64,000 nt of DNA from Actinomadura livida (GCF_014648675.1 NZ_BMRO01000003.1:480711-544710); one strand, 5' to 3'. Positions 7,926 through 17,763 are shown, numbered from the stretch's first letter. Numbers and translations are program-made. Notes: generated from the letters alone by a model not told the origin.

Positions 7926-9161
7926 TTGAGCGACGCACGCGTGGGCCGGCCCCCGATGAGCCGGGACGAGGCGGACCGCACGCTAGCGCGGCTCCGGGAC
8001 GAGAGGGACCGCATCAGCACGGCACTGCTCGAACTGGAGGCCCACCACGGCTACCAATTACTGGAAGGCGCGGCCCTCGACGGTGAGACGCGCCGCGTGC
8101 AGGCCGACGTGCGCACCGGGATGGCCTCCCTCTGGGGCCTTTTCGATCTCTACGGAAGCGTCGTGAGCGCCGCGGAGGACCTCCGCGCCCGCAACCCCAG
8201 GCCGGGCCAGGCGCAGCTCACGGAACTCACCCGGCTGCTCGCAGGCCCGTCGGTCGAGCTGCCCGTCACGGAGGTGCCGCTGGGGCGGCGGACGCTGCTG
8301 TCCGTGCCGTCCGGCGAGCGGCTGACGCTGCGCGCGGCGGTCGAGCGCATGACCCCCCTCTACGAGGAGGTCGCGCAGGCGGTCGCGTCGCTGGACGCGG
8401 TCTGGTCGGCACTGCTGTCGCGGCTCGCCGAGGTCGAGGCCGAGCGGCGCGCGGCGGACGAGCTGCTCGAATCCCTCGGCGGGACGGAGCCGGAGCTCGA
8501 CCGGCTCCGCGCCGACCTCGACGCCGTCGCCGCCGTCGTGCGCGCCGACCCGATGGCGCTGGCGGCCGGCGGCAGCGCCGACACCGGGCGCCTCGACGCG
8601 ATCCACGCCGGACTCGCGGAGGTGCGGCGCGGCCTGGAGCAGGCGGAGCGGGTCCGGGACGGGTTCACCGGCCGGCTCCGCGCCGTCGCCGGCGTCCTGG
8701 ACCGGCTGCGCGAGGAAGAGGCGGAGGCCCGCCGCGTCCGGGACGAGGTCCTCACCAAGATCGCCTCACCGGCGCCGCCGGACCTGCCGGGGGCGTCCGC
8801 GTCCCTCGCCGACCGGCTCGCCGCCCTCGGCCGGCCGGGGCACGGCACGGGCTGGAACGAGCTCGCCGCACGGGTCGAGGAACTGGAGCGGGCGGCGGAC
8901 GACGCGCTGGCCCGGGCGCGCGAGACCGTCGGGCTCATCCGCGGGCTGCTCGACCGGCGCGCGGAGCTGCGCGGCCGGCTAGAGGCGTACCGGGTGAAGG
9001 CGGCCAGGCTCGGCCACGCCGAGGACGCCGGGCTCGCGCGGATCCACGACCGCGCCCGCGAGCTGCTGTGGACGTCGCCCTGCGACCTGCGGCGGGCGAC
9101 CGTGGCGCTGTCCGAATACCAGCGGGCCGTCAACGCCCGGTCGAAGGGAGCGAAGCGATGA
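7926..9161 (+). CDS. coiled-coil protein, first gene of the PknG signalling operon
   Basis: Up to 411 aa, almost entirely charged Leu/Ala/Glu/Arg helices predicted as coiled coil, without membrane segments or enzymatic motifs. A TTG at 7926 and an ATG at 7956 (MSRDEADRTL) are both possible starts. Its stop overlaps the ATG of the PknG-like kinase by 4 bp (ATGA), tying it to the kinase operon. Homologues of this kind are not functionally assigned as far as I know. A scaffold or kinase-partner role is inference from context only. Confidence 0.8.
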   Translation: MSDARVGRPPMSRDEADRTLARLRDERDRISTALLELEAHHGYQLLEGAALDGETRRVQADVRTGMASLWGLFDLYGSVVSAAEDLRARNPRPGQAQLTELTRLLAGPSVELPVTEVPLGRRTLLSVPSGERLTLRAAVERMTPLYEEVAQAVASLDAVWSALLSRLAEVEAERRAADELLESLGGTEPELDRLRADLDAVAAVVRADPMALAAGGSADTGRLDAIHAGLAEVRRGLEQAERVRDGFTGRLRAVAGVLDRLREEEAEARRVRDEVLTKIASPAPPDLPGASASLADRLAALGRPGHGTGWNELAARVEELERAADDALARARETVGLIRGLLDRRAELRGRLEAYRVKAARLGHAEDAGLARIHDRARELLWTSPCDLRRATVALSEYQRAVNARSKGAKR

Positions 9162-11611
9162 GCCAGTGCGCCGAACCGGGCTGCGGCGGAACCGTCGACG
9201 GCGGGTACTGCGTCCTATGCGGCGTGGCCGCCTCCTCCAGCCCGCCGCCCGCGCCGGCCTCCCCGAACGCCTGCGCGCAGCCCGGCTGCACCGGCACGGT
9301 CGTGGACGGCTACTGCGACGTCTGCGGCAGTCCCCCCGCGCCCAGCGTGCCCGCGCCCCGTCCCCCGGTCGCCGTGCCCGACGACGCGTGCCGCCAGCCC
9401 GGCTGCACCGGGAAGATCATGGACGGCTACTGCGACGTGTGCGGCTCACCGCCCGCCCACACCAGCCTGACCTCGCGGTCGCGCCCGGCGCCCGGAACGG
9501 GCACGTCGGGAACGGGCACGTCGGGCAGCCGGGGCACCGGCAGCACGCGGACGGGCAGCACGCGCACCGGGTCCGCGCGGTCGTCCGGCCGCCGCGGCAT
9601 GCTCGGCGCGGGCCTGGTCGAGGTGCCGCGCGTCCCGTACCGGGACCCGTCCACGGCGGTGATGAGCGACCCGCAGGTCGCGGAGGGCAAGCGGTTCTGC
9701 AGCAGCTGCGGCGAGCCGGTCGGCCGGGGGCGCGGCGACCGGCCGGGCCGCACCGAGGGGTTCTGCCCCAAGTGCGGCACCCGCTTCTCCTTCACCCCGA
9801 AGCTCAGCCCCGGCGACCTCGTCGGCGGGCAGTACGGCGTGCTGGGCTGCCTCGCCCACGGCGGCCTCGGCTGGATCTACCTGGCCAAGGACCGCAACGT
9901 CAGCGACCGGTGGGTGGTGCTCAAGGGCCTGCTGGACAGCGGCGACGCCGACGCGATGGCCGCCGCCGCGGCCGAGCGCGCCTACCTCGCCGAGGTCGAG
10001 CACCCCAACATCGTCAAGATCTACAACTTCGTCCAGCACGACGGCGACGGCTACATCGTCATGGAGTACGTGGGCGGGCAGTCCCTCAAGGACATCCTGC
10101 TCCAGCAGCCGCAGCCGCGCGGCGAGAAGCACCTCCCGCTCGCGCAGGCCATCGCCTACGGGCTGGAGGTCCTGCGGGCGTTCGAGTACCTGCACGCGCA
10201 GGGCCTCGTCTACTGCGACTTCAAGCCGGACAACGTCATCCAGTCCGAGGAGCAGCTCAGGCTCATCGACCTCGGCGGCGTGCGGCGCCTGGACGACCCG
10301 GACGGCGCCATCTACGGCACGACCGGCTACCAGGCCCCCGAGATCGCCGAGGCCGGCCCCTCCATCTCGTCCGACCTGTACACGGTCGGCCGCGCGCTGT
10401 CCGTGCTGAGCTTCCCGTTCAAGGGCTACACCCGGACGTTCGCCGAATCCCTGCCGCCGCGCTCGCAGATCCCGCTGCTGCAGCGGTTCGAGTCCTTCGA
10501 CCGGTTCCTGCGCCGCGCCACGCACCAGGTGCCCGCGGAGCGGTTCCAGGACGCGGCGGAGATGGCCGAGCAGCTCACCGGCGTGCTCCGCGAGGTCCTC
10601 GCCGCGGAGGACGGCGTGCCGCGGCCCGCCCCGTCCGGGCTGTTCGGGCCGGAGCGGTTCGCGGCGCGGATCGCGGACGGCGGGTCGGCGGAGTCCGCGC
10701 TGCCGCCCGTCCCGCCGCCGGTGGCCGCGGCGGCGCTGCCGGTGCCGCTCGTGGACGGCTCCGACCCCGCCGCCGCGTTCGTGTCCGGGCTGACCGCCCT
10801 GGAGCCCGCGCAGGTCGCCGAGGCCGCGGCGAAGGCGCCGCAGCGCACGCCCGAGGTGAAGCTGGCGCACGCCCGGGTCAAGATCGAGCTGGGCGCGGTC
10901 GAGGAGGCGGGCGAGATCCTCGACGAGCTCGCCGCCGAGCGCCCCGGCGACTGGCGGATCGACTGGTACCGCGCGATCGCGCTCCTGTCCCAGGGCCGCG
11001 TCCAGGAGGCCGCGCCGCTGTTCGACCGACTGTACGGGCTGCTGCCCGGCGAGGCGGCGCCCAAGCTGGCCCTCGCCTACTGCCGCGAGCTGCGGGCCCC
11101 GCTCGACGCGATCCGCCTGTACGAGATGGTGTGGCGCACCGACCAGAGCTACATCAACGCGGCGTTCGGCCTCGCGCGCGTGCACCTGGCGGCGGGCGAC
11201 CGGGGCGCGGCGGTCGCCGCGCTCAACTCGGTGCCGGAGGTCTCCATCCGGTACGTGGCCGCCCAGGTGGCGGCGGTCGCGACGGCGGTGCGCGGCCGCA
11301 GCCCCGCCGAGCTGACGGCGCCGGAGCTGGTCGCCGCGGGCGAGCGGCTCACCGCGCTGGACCTGGACGCCGAACGCCGCGACCGGCTGGCCGCGGAGGT
11401 CCTGGAGGCCGCGCTCGACTGGCTGCTCGACGGCCCGGGCGCGGCGGGCAGGGCGGGCGGGCGGCTGCTCGACGCGCAGCTGTCCGAGACCCCGCTGCGC
11501 CGCCGGCTGGAGGAGACCTACCGGGAGCTGGCACGGCGCACCCGCGACCGGGACGAGTGCCGCCGGCTCGTCGACTCCGCCAACGCCGTGCGCCCGAGGA
11601 CCCTGCTGTGA
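9158..11611 (+). CDS. pknG: PknG-like serine/threonine protein kinase
   Basis: 817 aa. Three N-terminal Cys4 zinc-ribbon repeats (about 4-21, 39-56 and 79-95; pattern C..PGC.G....GYC..CG) precede a Gly/Ser/Thr-rich linker. Then come the rubredoxin-like Cys4 motif of PknG (Cys181, 184, 203, 206), the kinase domain (about 222-510) and a TPR-like helical C-terminus. The kinase shows Lys256 (VVLKG), the catalytic loop YCDFKPDN with Asp354, and DLGG (371-374) in place of DFG. The HRD arginine is absent, as in PknG. Mycobacterial PknG phosphorylates the FHA protein GarA/OdhI to adjust glutamate metabolism. The three extra zinc ribbons are unlike mycobacterial PknG. It is coupled by 4-bp overlaps to both neighbours. 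Confidence 0.92.
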   Translation: MSQCAEPGCGGTVDGGYCVLCGVAASSSPPPAPASPNACAQPGCTGTVVDGYCDVCGSPPAPSVPAPRPPVAVPDDACRQPGCTGKIMDGYCDVCGSPPAHTSLTSRSRPAPGTGTSGTGTSGSRGTGSTRTGSTRTGSARSSGRRGMLGAGLVEVPRVPYRDPSTAVMSDPQVAEGKRFCSSCGEPVGRGRGDRPGRTEGFCPKCGTRFSFTPKLSPGDLVGGQYGVLGCLAHGGLGWIYLAKDRNVSDRWVVLKGLLDSGDADAMAAAAAERAYLAEVEHPNIVKIYNFVQHDGDGYIVMEYVGGQSLKDILLQQPQPRGEKHLPLAQAIAYGLEVLRAFEYLHAQGLVYCDFKPDNVIQSEEQLRLIDLGGVRRLDDPDGAIYGTTGYQAPEIAEAGPSISSDLYTVGRALSVLSFPFKGYTRTFAESLPPRSQIPLLQRFESFDRFLRRATHQVPAERFQDAAEMAEQLTGVLREVLAAEDGVPRPAPSGLFGPERFAARIADGGSAESALPPVPPPVAAAALPVPLVDGSDPAAAFVSGLTALEPAQVAEAAAKAPQRTPEVKLAHARVKIELGAVEEAGEILDELAAERPGDWRIDWYRAIALLSQGRVQEAAPLFDRLYGLLPGEAAPKLALAYCRELRAPLDAIRLYEMVWRTDQSYINAAFGLARVHLAAGDRGAAVAALNSVPEVSIRYVAAQVAAVATAVRGRSPAELTAPELVAAGERLTALDLDAERRDRLAAEVLEAALDWLLDGPGAAGRAGGRLLDAQLSETPLRRRLEETYRELARRTRDRDECRRLVDSANAVRPRTLL

Positions 11612-13008
11612 CGGGCGGCCAGCACGGCGCCGATGACCACCGGGCCGATGACCAAGGTGCCGGCCACGCCGACCCGGACGGGGCCAAGGCGGCGGAGCCG
11701 TCCTGCCCCTCCTGCGGCGAGACGGTGTACCCGGGCGAGGTCTTCTGCGAGGAGTGCGGGCACCGGCTGGCCGGCGCCCCGCCCCCCGAGCCGGTCGAGT
11801 CCGCCGCCCCGGGCGGAGCCGGTGCGGCCCCGGCGCCCGCCGGGGACCCGTGCCGCGGGTGCGGCGGGACGCCGATCGACGCCGACGGCTACTGCGAGAC
11901 CTGCGGGATGCGCCAGCCCGCCGAACGCGACCACGTCGAGGTCGAGCTGCCCGCGCCAGGCGGCGGGAACGGGTCCGGCCCGGTCGCCGCGGCCGGGGCC
12001 AGCGACCGCGGCCGCCGCTACAGCCGCAACGAGGACGCGCTCGCCCTCGCCGCCCACGCCGCCGGGGTCGCGGCCGTGGTGTGCGACGGCGTCGGCTCGT
12101 CGCAGCGCCCCGAGGACGCCTCCCGCACGGCCGCCGACACCGGCGCCGCCGAGCTCGTCGCGCTCCTCGGCGCCGGCGAGGACCCCGAGGACGCGACGCG
12201 CACCGCGGCGCTCCGGGCCGCCTCGGCGGTCGCCGCGCTCTCCACGTCGCCGGGCGACGCGCCGTCGTGCACGTACGTGTCCGCGGTGACGCGCGGGGGG
12301 TCCGTCACCGTCGGCTGGATCGGCGACAGCCGCGCCTACTGGCTGTCCGCGGACGGCGCCGTCGACCCCGGCGAAGACGGCACCGGCGAGGGCGGCGACG
12401 AAGAACCGGCCACGGACGGGTCCGGCCCGGAGACCGCGGAGCTCAGCACCGGCGACATGGCGGAGCTCGGCCCGTCCCGCAGGCTCACCGAGGACGACTC
12501 GTGGGCCGCGTTCATGATCGCCCAGGGCGCGCTGACCGAGGCGGAGGCGGAGGAGCACCCCAACGCCCACGTCATCACGGCGTGGCTCGGCGCGGACGCC
12601 GGGCAGGTCAGCCCGCACGTGGCGACGTTCCGCCCGGCGGGTCCCGGCACGCTGCTGGTCTGCAGCGACGGCCTGTGGAACTACTTCCCGGCGGCCCGCG
12701 ACCTCGCGGCGCTGCTGGCCGCCGGCCCCGCCGCGCCCGGCCCGGACGAGCCGGCCGCCGCGACCGCCTCCGACGCGGCGAACGGGGCGGGCGGCACCGC
12801 GACCGACCCCGCACCCGGCCCCGTGCCCGATCCGGGCCACGACCCGGCGGCCGACCCGCTCGGCGTCGCGCGGACGCTGGTACGCCACGCCCTGGACGCG
12901 GGCGGCCGCGACAACATCACGGTCGCGGTCATCCCGATCCCGGCCCCACGCTCCCCGCACAGCAGCATCCACGAGAGCATCCCGCACAGCACGGAGCAGC
13001 CCCGATGA
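11608..13008 (+). CDS. PP2C-type protein phosphatase with double zinc ribbon
   Basis: 466 aa from the GTG overlapping the kinase stop (GTGA). Two Cys4 ribbons (about 33-50 and 82-99) precede a PP2C catalytic domain (about 128-455). Metal-binding motifs are visible: NEDA (141-144), VVCDGVGSS (about 158, where DGMGGH is usual), GWIGDSRAYW, LLVCSDGLWNYF and GGRDNITVAV. Acidic low-complexity loops interrupt the fold at about 250-285 and 375-415. It should oppose the PknG-like kinase. The shared ribbon type suggests the two are held together by common partners, which is inference. Confidence 0.9.
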   Translation: MTGGQHGADDHRADDQGAGHADPDGAKAAEPSCPSCGETVYPGEVFCEECGHRLAGAPPPEPVESAAPGGAGAAPAPAGDPCRGCGGTPIDADGYCETCGMRQPAERDHVEVELPAPGGGNGSGPVAAAGASDRGRRYSRNEDALALAAHAAGVAAVVCDGVGSSQRPEDASRTAADTGAAELVALLGAGEDPEDATRTAALRAASAVAALSTSPGDAPSCTYVSAVTRGGSVTVGWIGDSRAYWLSADGAVDPGEDGTGEGGDEEPATDGSGPETAELSTGDMAELGPSRRLTEDDSWAAFMIAQGALTEAEAEEHPNAHVITAWLGADAGQVSPHVATFRPAGPGTLLVCSDGLWNYFPAARDLAALLAAGPAAPGPDEPAAATASDAANGAGGTATDPAPGPVPDPGHDPAADPLGVARTLVRHALDAGGRDNITVAVIPIPAPRSPHSSIHESIPHSTEQPR

Positions 13009-14345
13009 GCGAGCAGCCGCAGTTCACCGTCAAGATCGACCAGAACAAGTTCCTGCCCGAGGGCGGCCGCGAGGTGCACGCCATCGTGTCCGTCGAGGCG
13101 GGCGCCGAGGGCGGCGCCATGCCGGCCCCCGCCAGCACCAAGGCGTCCGAGGTCATCATCATCGACACCTCGGGGTCGATGAGCTACCCCGATACCAAGC
13201 TGCGCGCCGCGGTCGCGGCGGCGCAGGTCGCGGTCGACACGCTGCGCGACGGCGTGGAGTTCGCGGTCATCTCCGGTTCCAACACCGCGTCGATGGTCTA
13301 CCCGCGGCAGGGCGGCCTCGTCACGGCGTCCCCGCAGACCAAGGACAAGGCCAAGCGGGCGCTGAGCGGGCTCCGGGCCTCCGGCGGCACCGCGATCGGT
13401 TCGTGGCTGCGGCTCGCCGACGAGCTGTTCGACGACGTCCAGGGCGGCATCCGGCACGCGATCCTGCTGACCGACGGCAAGAACCAGCACGAGACGCCCG
13501 AGGAGCTCGACGCCGTCCTGTTCCGCTGCGGGGGCCGGTTCGTGTGCGACTGCCGCGGCGTCGGCACCGACTGGGAGGTCGCCGAACTGCGCAAGATCGC
13601 CTCCGCGCTGCTCGGCAGCGTCGACATCGTCGCCGACCCCGCCGGCCTCGTCGCCGACTTCCAGGCGATGACGGAGGCGGCCATGGGCAAGTCCGTCGCC
13701 GACGTGGCGCTGCGGGTGTGGACGCCGCAGACCGCGCGGCTCCGCTTCGTCAAGCAGGTCATGCCGTCCGTGGAGGACCTGACCGGCAAGCGCGTCGAGT
13801 CGGCGCCGCAGGCCGGCGACTACCCGCTGGGCGCGTGGGGCGCGGAGAGCCGCGACTACCACATCTGCGTGGAGGTCCCGCCGGGCGAGATCGGCAAGGA
13901 GCTGCGCGCCGCGTGGGTGAAGCTCGTCGTGCCGGGCGCGCCCGGTGAGGAGGCGCAGGTCCTCGCCACCGGGAACGTTCTCGCCCAGTGGACGGACGAC
14001 GAGGCCCAGTCCACCCGGATCAACCCGCGGGTGGCGCACTACACCGGGCAGGCCGAGCTCGCCGTCGCCATCCAGGAGGGGCTCCAGGCCCGCAAGGACG
14101 GCGACTTCGACACCGCGACCGCGCGCCTCGGCCGGGCCGTGGTGCTGGCCGACGAGGCCGGCAACGAAGCGATCACCGCGATGCTGCGCAAGGTCGTGGA
14201 CGTCGTCGATCCCGCGACCGGCACCGTCCGGCTGAAGCGCCACGTCGAGAAGGCCGACGAGATGGCGCTCGACACGCGTTCCAGCAAGACGGTCCGGACG
14301 CGCAAGGACGAGACGCTGACCACGCCGCGGCCGGGTGAGCGCTGA
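13005..14345 (+). CDS. von Willebrand factor A domain protein
   Basis: 446 aa. The vWA domain (about 47-230) has a complete MIDAS: DTSGSMS (54-60), a Thr in GGTAIG, and TDGKNQHE. A beta-rich middle and an alpha-helical C-terminal tail (about 350-446) follow. No signal peptide is present, so it is cytoplasmic. Its ATG overlaps the phosphatase stop by 4 bp. vWA proteins next to kinase/phosphatase/FHA sets usually act as metal-dependent protein-interaction hubs. The tail with many Thr/Ser/Arg residues is a possible phosphorylation target. Confidence 0.88.
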   Translation: MSEQPQFTVKIDQNKFLPEGGREVHAIVSVEAGAEGGAMPAPASTKASEVIIIDTSGSMSYPDTKLRAAVAAAQVAVDTLRDGVEFAVISGSNTASMVYPRQGGLVTASPQTKDKAKRALSGLRASGGTAIGSWLRLADELFDDVQGGIRHAILLTDGKNQHETPEELDAVLFRCGGRFVCDCRGVGTDWEVAELRKIASALLGSVDIVADPAGLVADFQAMTEAAMGKSVADVALRVWTPQTARLRFVKQVMPSVEDLTGKRVESAPQAGDYPLGAWGAESRDYHICVEVPPGEIGKELRAAWVKLVVPGAPGEEAQVLATGNVLAQWTDDEAQSTRINPRVAHYTGQAELAVAIQEGLQARKDGDFDTATARLGRAVVLADEAGNEAITAMLRKVVDVVDPATGTVRLKRHVEKADEMALDTRSSKTVRTRKDETLTTPRPGER

Positions 14346-14347
14346 GC

Positions 14348-15274
14348 ATGGCGACCTGCCCCAGCGGACACGACTCCCACGCGGCTGACTACTGCGACGT
14401 CTGCGGCGCGCTCATCGGCGCCGCGTCCGCGCCCGGCGCGGGCCCGGGCCCGGCCATGGCGCAGGCCCCGCCGGGCGGTGCGCGGCCCTGCCCGGACTGC
14501 GGGACGCCCGGCACCGACCGCTTCTGCGAGGCGTGCGGCTACGACTTCGCCACGGGCGGCGGGCAGCCCACTCCGCGGACCGAGAAATCGGCCCCGTCCC
14601 ACCCCACGGCGCCGCACCCTTCGACGTCCCATCCTTCGGCGCCGCATCCGTCGGGGCCGCAGCCTTCGGCGCAGGGCCGGGAGCCGTCCGGCCCGTTACC
14701 CGCCCCCACCCCTCCGGTGCCGCGCCCGCCCGTCCCGGCCCCGCCCGTCCCCGCTCCGCCCGTCCCCGCACCCCCTGTACCGGCTCCCCCAGTGCCCGCG
14801 CCCCCGGTGCCCGCTCCGCCCGTGCCGACGCCGCCCGTGCCCGCCCCGCCCGTCCCGGGGTCGGTCTGGACGGCGGTCGTGACGGCCGACCGCGGCTACT
14901 TCGACATGGTCATGGCCGAGGAGGGCCCCGACTCGCAGGCGCTGAACTTCCCCCCGTACGCGCCCGAGCGGCGGATCCCGCTCACCGGGCCGCAGGTCCG
15001 CATCGGACGGCGCGGCTCCGCGCAGCCGTCCCCGCCGGAGATCGACCTGCGCGAGCCGCCCGAGGACCCCGGCGTCTCCCACGTCCACGCGGTCCTGCTG
15101 GCCAAGCCCGACGGCACCTGGACGCTGGTCGACCCCGGATCCACCAACCGGACCTGCATGAACGGGACGATCGACCCCATCCCCTACAACGTGGAGATCC
15201 CGATCTCCCACGGCGACCGCATCCACGTGGGCGCGTGGACCACCATCACGCTCATCCGAGGCGAGGCGACATGA
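14348..15274 (+). CDS. FHA-domain protein with zinc ribbons
   Basis: 308 aa. Two short Cys4 ribbons (about 4-20 and 43-65) are followed by Ser/His/Pro-rich repeats and about nine copies of a 5-residue PPVPA-like unit (about 117-173, a 15-bp DNA repeat). The C-terminal FHA domain (about 205-300) shows VRIGRR, GVSHVHAVL and GSTNRTCMNG, the residues that bind phosphothreonine. It is a likely reader or substrate of the PknG-like kinase, in the position GarA/OdhI holds in mycobacteria and corynebacteria. It starts 2 bp after the vWA stop, the only gene of the set that does not overlap its predecessor. Confidence 0.9.
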   Translation: MATCPSGHDSHAADYCDVCGALIGAASAPGAGPGPAMAQAPPGGARPCPDCGTPGTDRFCEACGYDFATGGGQPTPRTEKSAPSHPTAPHPSTSHPSAPHPSGPQPSAQGREPSGPLPAPTPPVPRPPVPAPPVPAPPVPAPPVPAPPVPAPPVPAPPVPTPPVPAPPVPGSVWTAVVTADRGYFDMVMAEEGPDSQALNFPPYAPERRIPLTGPQVRIGRRGSAQPSPPEIDLREPPEDPGVSHVHAVLLAKPDGTWTLVDPGSTNRTCMNGTIDPIPYNVEIPISHGDRIHVGAWTTITLIRGEAT

Positions 15275-16785
15275 CGGCCGTTCGGCAGGCTCCAGGGACG
15301 GCGCAGCCCGCCCCCTCCCAGCCGCCCGCACCACCCGCGCGGCGCCGCACCACCGGGCTGCGCCGGGCGGAGCCCGAGACTCCGCCCGGCCGTGTCGCGC
15401 GGCTGCTCCCCCGCACCGTCGCGGCCCGGATCCGGACGCTGACGGCGGTGTCGCTCGTCCTGCTCGTCGCGCTGCTGGCGGTCGCGTGGGCGGCGATCGC
15501 GAACGCCCGCGAGGGCGTGCGGGTGATCGGCCAGGACGCGGGGCCCCAGGTCGTCGCGACCGGCGACCTGTACTTCCAGCTCACCGACATGGACGCGCAG
15601 CTCGCCAACGCGCTGCTGGCGGGCGGTGCGGCCGGCGGCGCGCGCGACCAGGCGCTGGCCCGCTACAACGACAACCGGCTGAAGGCGGGCGACGCGCTGC
15701 TCAAGGCGGCGAAGCTCGCCGACGAGCGCACCGAGGAGAACACGGCCCGCGACGTGCTGGACGCGCTCGGCCGCTACGAGCGCCTCGCCGGGCAGGCCCT
15801 GCTGCTCGACCGGCAGTCCGACCGCGCGTCCGGCGCGCCGTCCGCGGAGGTCATCGGCCTGTACCGGCAGGCGACCGATCTAATGAAACTGGACCTGCTG
15901 CCCAAGGCGTACAACCTCACGCTCGACAACGGCACCCTCGTCCGGCACACCTACGAGGACAAGCGGTCCGCCGTCCTCACCGGGCGGATGTGGGTCCTCA
16001 TCACCGGGCTGGCGCTGCTCGTCGTCCTGGCCGGTTTCCAGCTGTACCTGGCGAAGCGCTTCCGCCGGATGCTGAACGTGCCGCTGGCCCTGGCCACGCT
16101 GGCGTCGCTCGTCCTGGTCGTGACGGGCACGGCCATGCTGTCCGGTCAGGCGAGCCATCTCCGCCAGGCCAAGGAGGACGGTTTCGACTCGATCCTCTCC
16201 CTCGCTCGGGCACGCGCCATCAGCAACAGCGCCGCCGCGGACGAGACCCGCTTCCTCCTCGACCCGGATAGGGCCGACGCCTACGAGCAGGTCTACCTGA
16301 ACAAGTCCCAGACCGTCCTCTACCTCCCGGCAGGGAACCTGACCGAGTACAACAAGGCCGTGCAGGGAGACCTGTCGTTCGAACCCGGACGTGCCCGTTT
16401 CCTCGGCTTCCTCGGTACCGAGGCCAACCGGCCCACGGAATCGGGAGAGCAGCTGTCGCAAATGGTGAACGCCCTCAACAAGGCCCTGGCCGACTACCAG
16501 AAGGTGCAGGCGAACGACCGCCAGATGAGGGACCTCGTCCACGCCGGGAAGCGCTCGGAGGCCATCGCGGCACGCGCTTCCGCCGCCGAGGACTTCGCCG
16601 TGTACGACAGGTCCCTGCAGAGCCTCATCGGCCTTCACCAGAAGGAGTTCGACGAAGCAGTGAAGGACGGAGACGACGGAACGAGCGGCTGGTACACGGT
16701 GCTGCCCATCGCGGGCGTCGCCATCGCCCTGCTCGTGCTCGTCGGAGTGCGTCCCCGCCTGGCCGAGTACCGGTGGTCGAAGTGA
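15271..16785 (+). CDS. GlnX-like four-helix membrane sensor
   Basis: 504 aa. A cytoplasmic Pro/Arg-rich N-terminus (1-50) is followed by TM1 (about 57-77) and an extracytoplasmic helical domain (80-238). TM2 (240-260) and TM3 (271-290), a second extracytoplasmic helical domain (291-472) and TM4 (474-493) complete it. This is the architecture of mycobacterial GlnX, which transmits amino-acid binding by GlnH to PknG. No kinase or HAMP domain is seen. The start ATG overlaps the FHA gene stop by 4 bp. The identification rests on topology and on the glnX-glnH-pknG gene context. Confidence 0.78.
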   Translation: MTAVRQAPGTAQPAPSQPPAPPARRRTTGLRRAEPETPPGRVARLLPRTVAARIRTLTAVSLVLLVALLAVAWAAIANAREGVRVIGQDAGPQVVATGDLYFQLTDMDAQLANALLAGGAAGGARDQALARYNDNRLKAGDALLKAAKLADERTEENTARDVLDALGRYERLAGQALLLDRQSDRASGAPSAEVIGLYRQATDLMKLDLLPKAYNLTLDNGTLVRHTYEDKRSAVLTGRMWVLITGLALLVVLAGFQLYLAKRFRRMLNVPLALATLASLVLVVTGTAMLSGQASHLRQAKEDGFDSILSLARARAISNSAAADETRFLLDPDRADAYEQVYLNKSQTVLYLPAGNLTEYNKAVQGDLSFEPGRARFLGFLGTEANRPTESGEQLSQMVNALNKALADYQKVQANDRQMRDLVHAGKRSEAIAARASAAEDFAVYDRSLQSLIGLHQKEFDEAVKDGDDGTSGWYTVLPIAGVAIALLVLVGVRPRLAEYRWSK

Positions 16786-17648
16786 GGGGACGGGCCCTGC
16801 GGTCCCCGAGATGGGCGGCGGCGGCCGCGGCGTTCGCGCTCCTCGCCGCCGCATGCGGGACCGTGGGAGAGGCGACGTCGTCCGTCGCCGGCTCGGACGG
16901 CCTGGTCATCGGCGTCCAGCGGGACCAGCCCGGCCTCGGGCAGCAGATCGGCGAACCGGCGGACGGATACGACTCCTACGAGGGTTTCGACATCCGCATG
17001 GCCAAGGAGATCGCCAGGCACCTGAAGGTCCCCGCCGCGAACGTGACGTTCCGGAGAGTGGCGTCCAAGGACCGCGAGGAACTCATCCAGTCGGGCGCGG
17101 TGGACATGGTCGTGGGCACCTACTCCATCACCCCGGAACGCAAGACGAAAGTGAAGTTCGCAGGCCCCTACTATGTCGCCCACCAGGACATTCTCGTCCG
17201 GAAGTCCAATCCCGCGTCGATCGGGGACCTGCACGATCTCGCCGGTAAACGGCTTTGCATGGTCCCGGGGTCGCAGTCGTTCCAGCGCGTCGCCACGGAA
17301 CAGAGCGTCAGCGCGGTGCCCGTCGAGGCCGAGGGATATACCGACTGCCTCAACAAGCTGATCGCGGGCGACCTGGACGCCATCTCCACCGACGACCTGA
17401 TCCTCGCGGGCCTCGCCTCGGAGGCCGCCAAGAAGGGCGAGTACATGAGGCTCGTGAACGCGCCGTTCTCCGACGAGCGCTACGGCGTCGGCCTCCGGCA
17501 GGACGACGTCGAAGGCTGCGAAGCGGTGAACGAGGCCATCACGAAGATGTACCAGGACGGCACGATGCGCCTGCAGCTCAAGCGCTGGTTCGCCCCCACC
17601 GGACTGGACCTGACGACCACCGTCCCGCAATTCGAAGGCTGCATCTGA
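16782..17648 (+). CDS. GlnH-like amino-acid-binding lipoprotein
   Basis: About 288 aa from GTG 16782, chosen because it gives the same GTGA overlap seen through the operon; a GTG at 16773 is the alternative. A lipoprotein signal ends in LLAAAC with Cys25. The rest is a family-3 periplasmic-binding protein: YEGFDIRMAKEIA, GTYSITPERK, FAGPYY and GVGLRQDD. No ABC permease or ATPase follows, so it should work as the receptor half of a GlnH/GlnX sensor rather than in transport. In mycobacteria the ligand is Asp/Glu; the ligand here is inferred. Confidence 0.88.
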   Translation: MRGRALRSPRWAAAAAAFALLAAACGTVGEATSSVAGSDGLVIGVQRDQPGLGQQIGEPADGYDSYEGFDIRMAKEIARHLKVPAANVTFRRVASKDREELIQSGAVDMVVGTYSITPERKTKVKFAGPYYVAHQDILVRKSNPASIGDLHDLAGKRLCMVPGSQSFQRVATEQSVSAVPVEAEGYTDCLNKLIAGDLDAISTDDLILAGLASEAAKKGEYMRLVNAPFSDERYGVGLRQDDVEGCEAVNEAITKMYQDGTMRLQLKRWFAPTGLDLTTTVPQFEGCI

Positions 17649-17722
17649 CGTCCATCACGAACGGTATTCGAGCACTCACTGAATGGCACGGACCTCGGCC
17701 GGTCACTGAGATCAGTCGGTTA

Positions 17723-17763
17723 CGTAAGTTACGGTCGGCCCGCGTGATCGTAAGTTATGGTCG
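17723..17763 (+). promoter_or_regulatory. direct-repeat operator/promoter candidate
   Basis: Two 15-bp direct repeats, CGTAAGTTACGGTCG (17723-17737) and the same with one mismatch (17749-17763), start 26 bp apart. The first overlaps the palindrome TTACGTAA (17720-17727). They sit in the 161-bp gap before the coiled-coil membrane gene, whose ATG at 17810 has AGGAG at 17801-17805. This is probably the regulated promoter of that gene. Confidence 0.45.
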
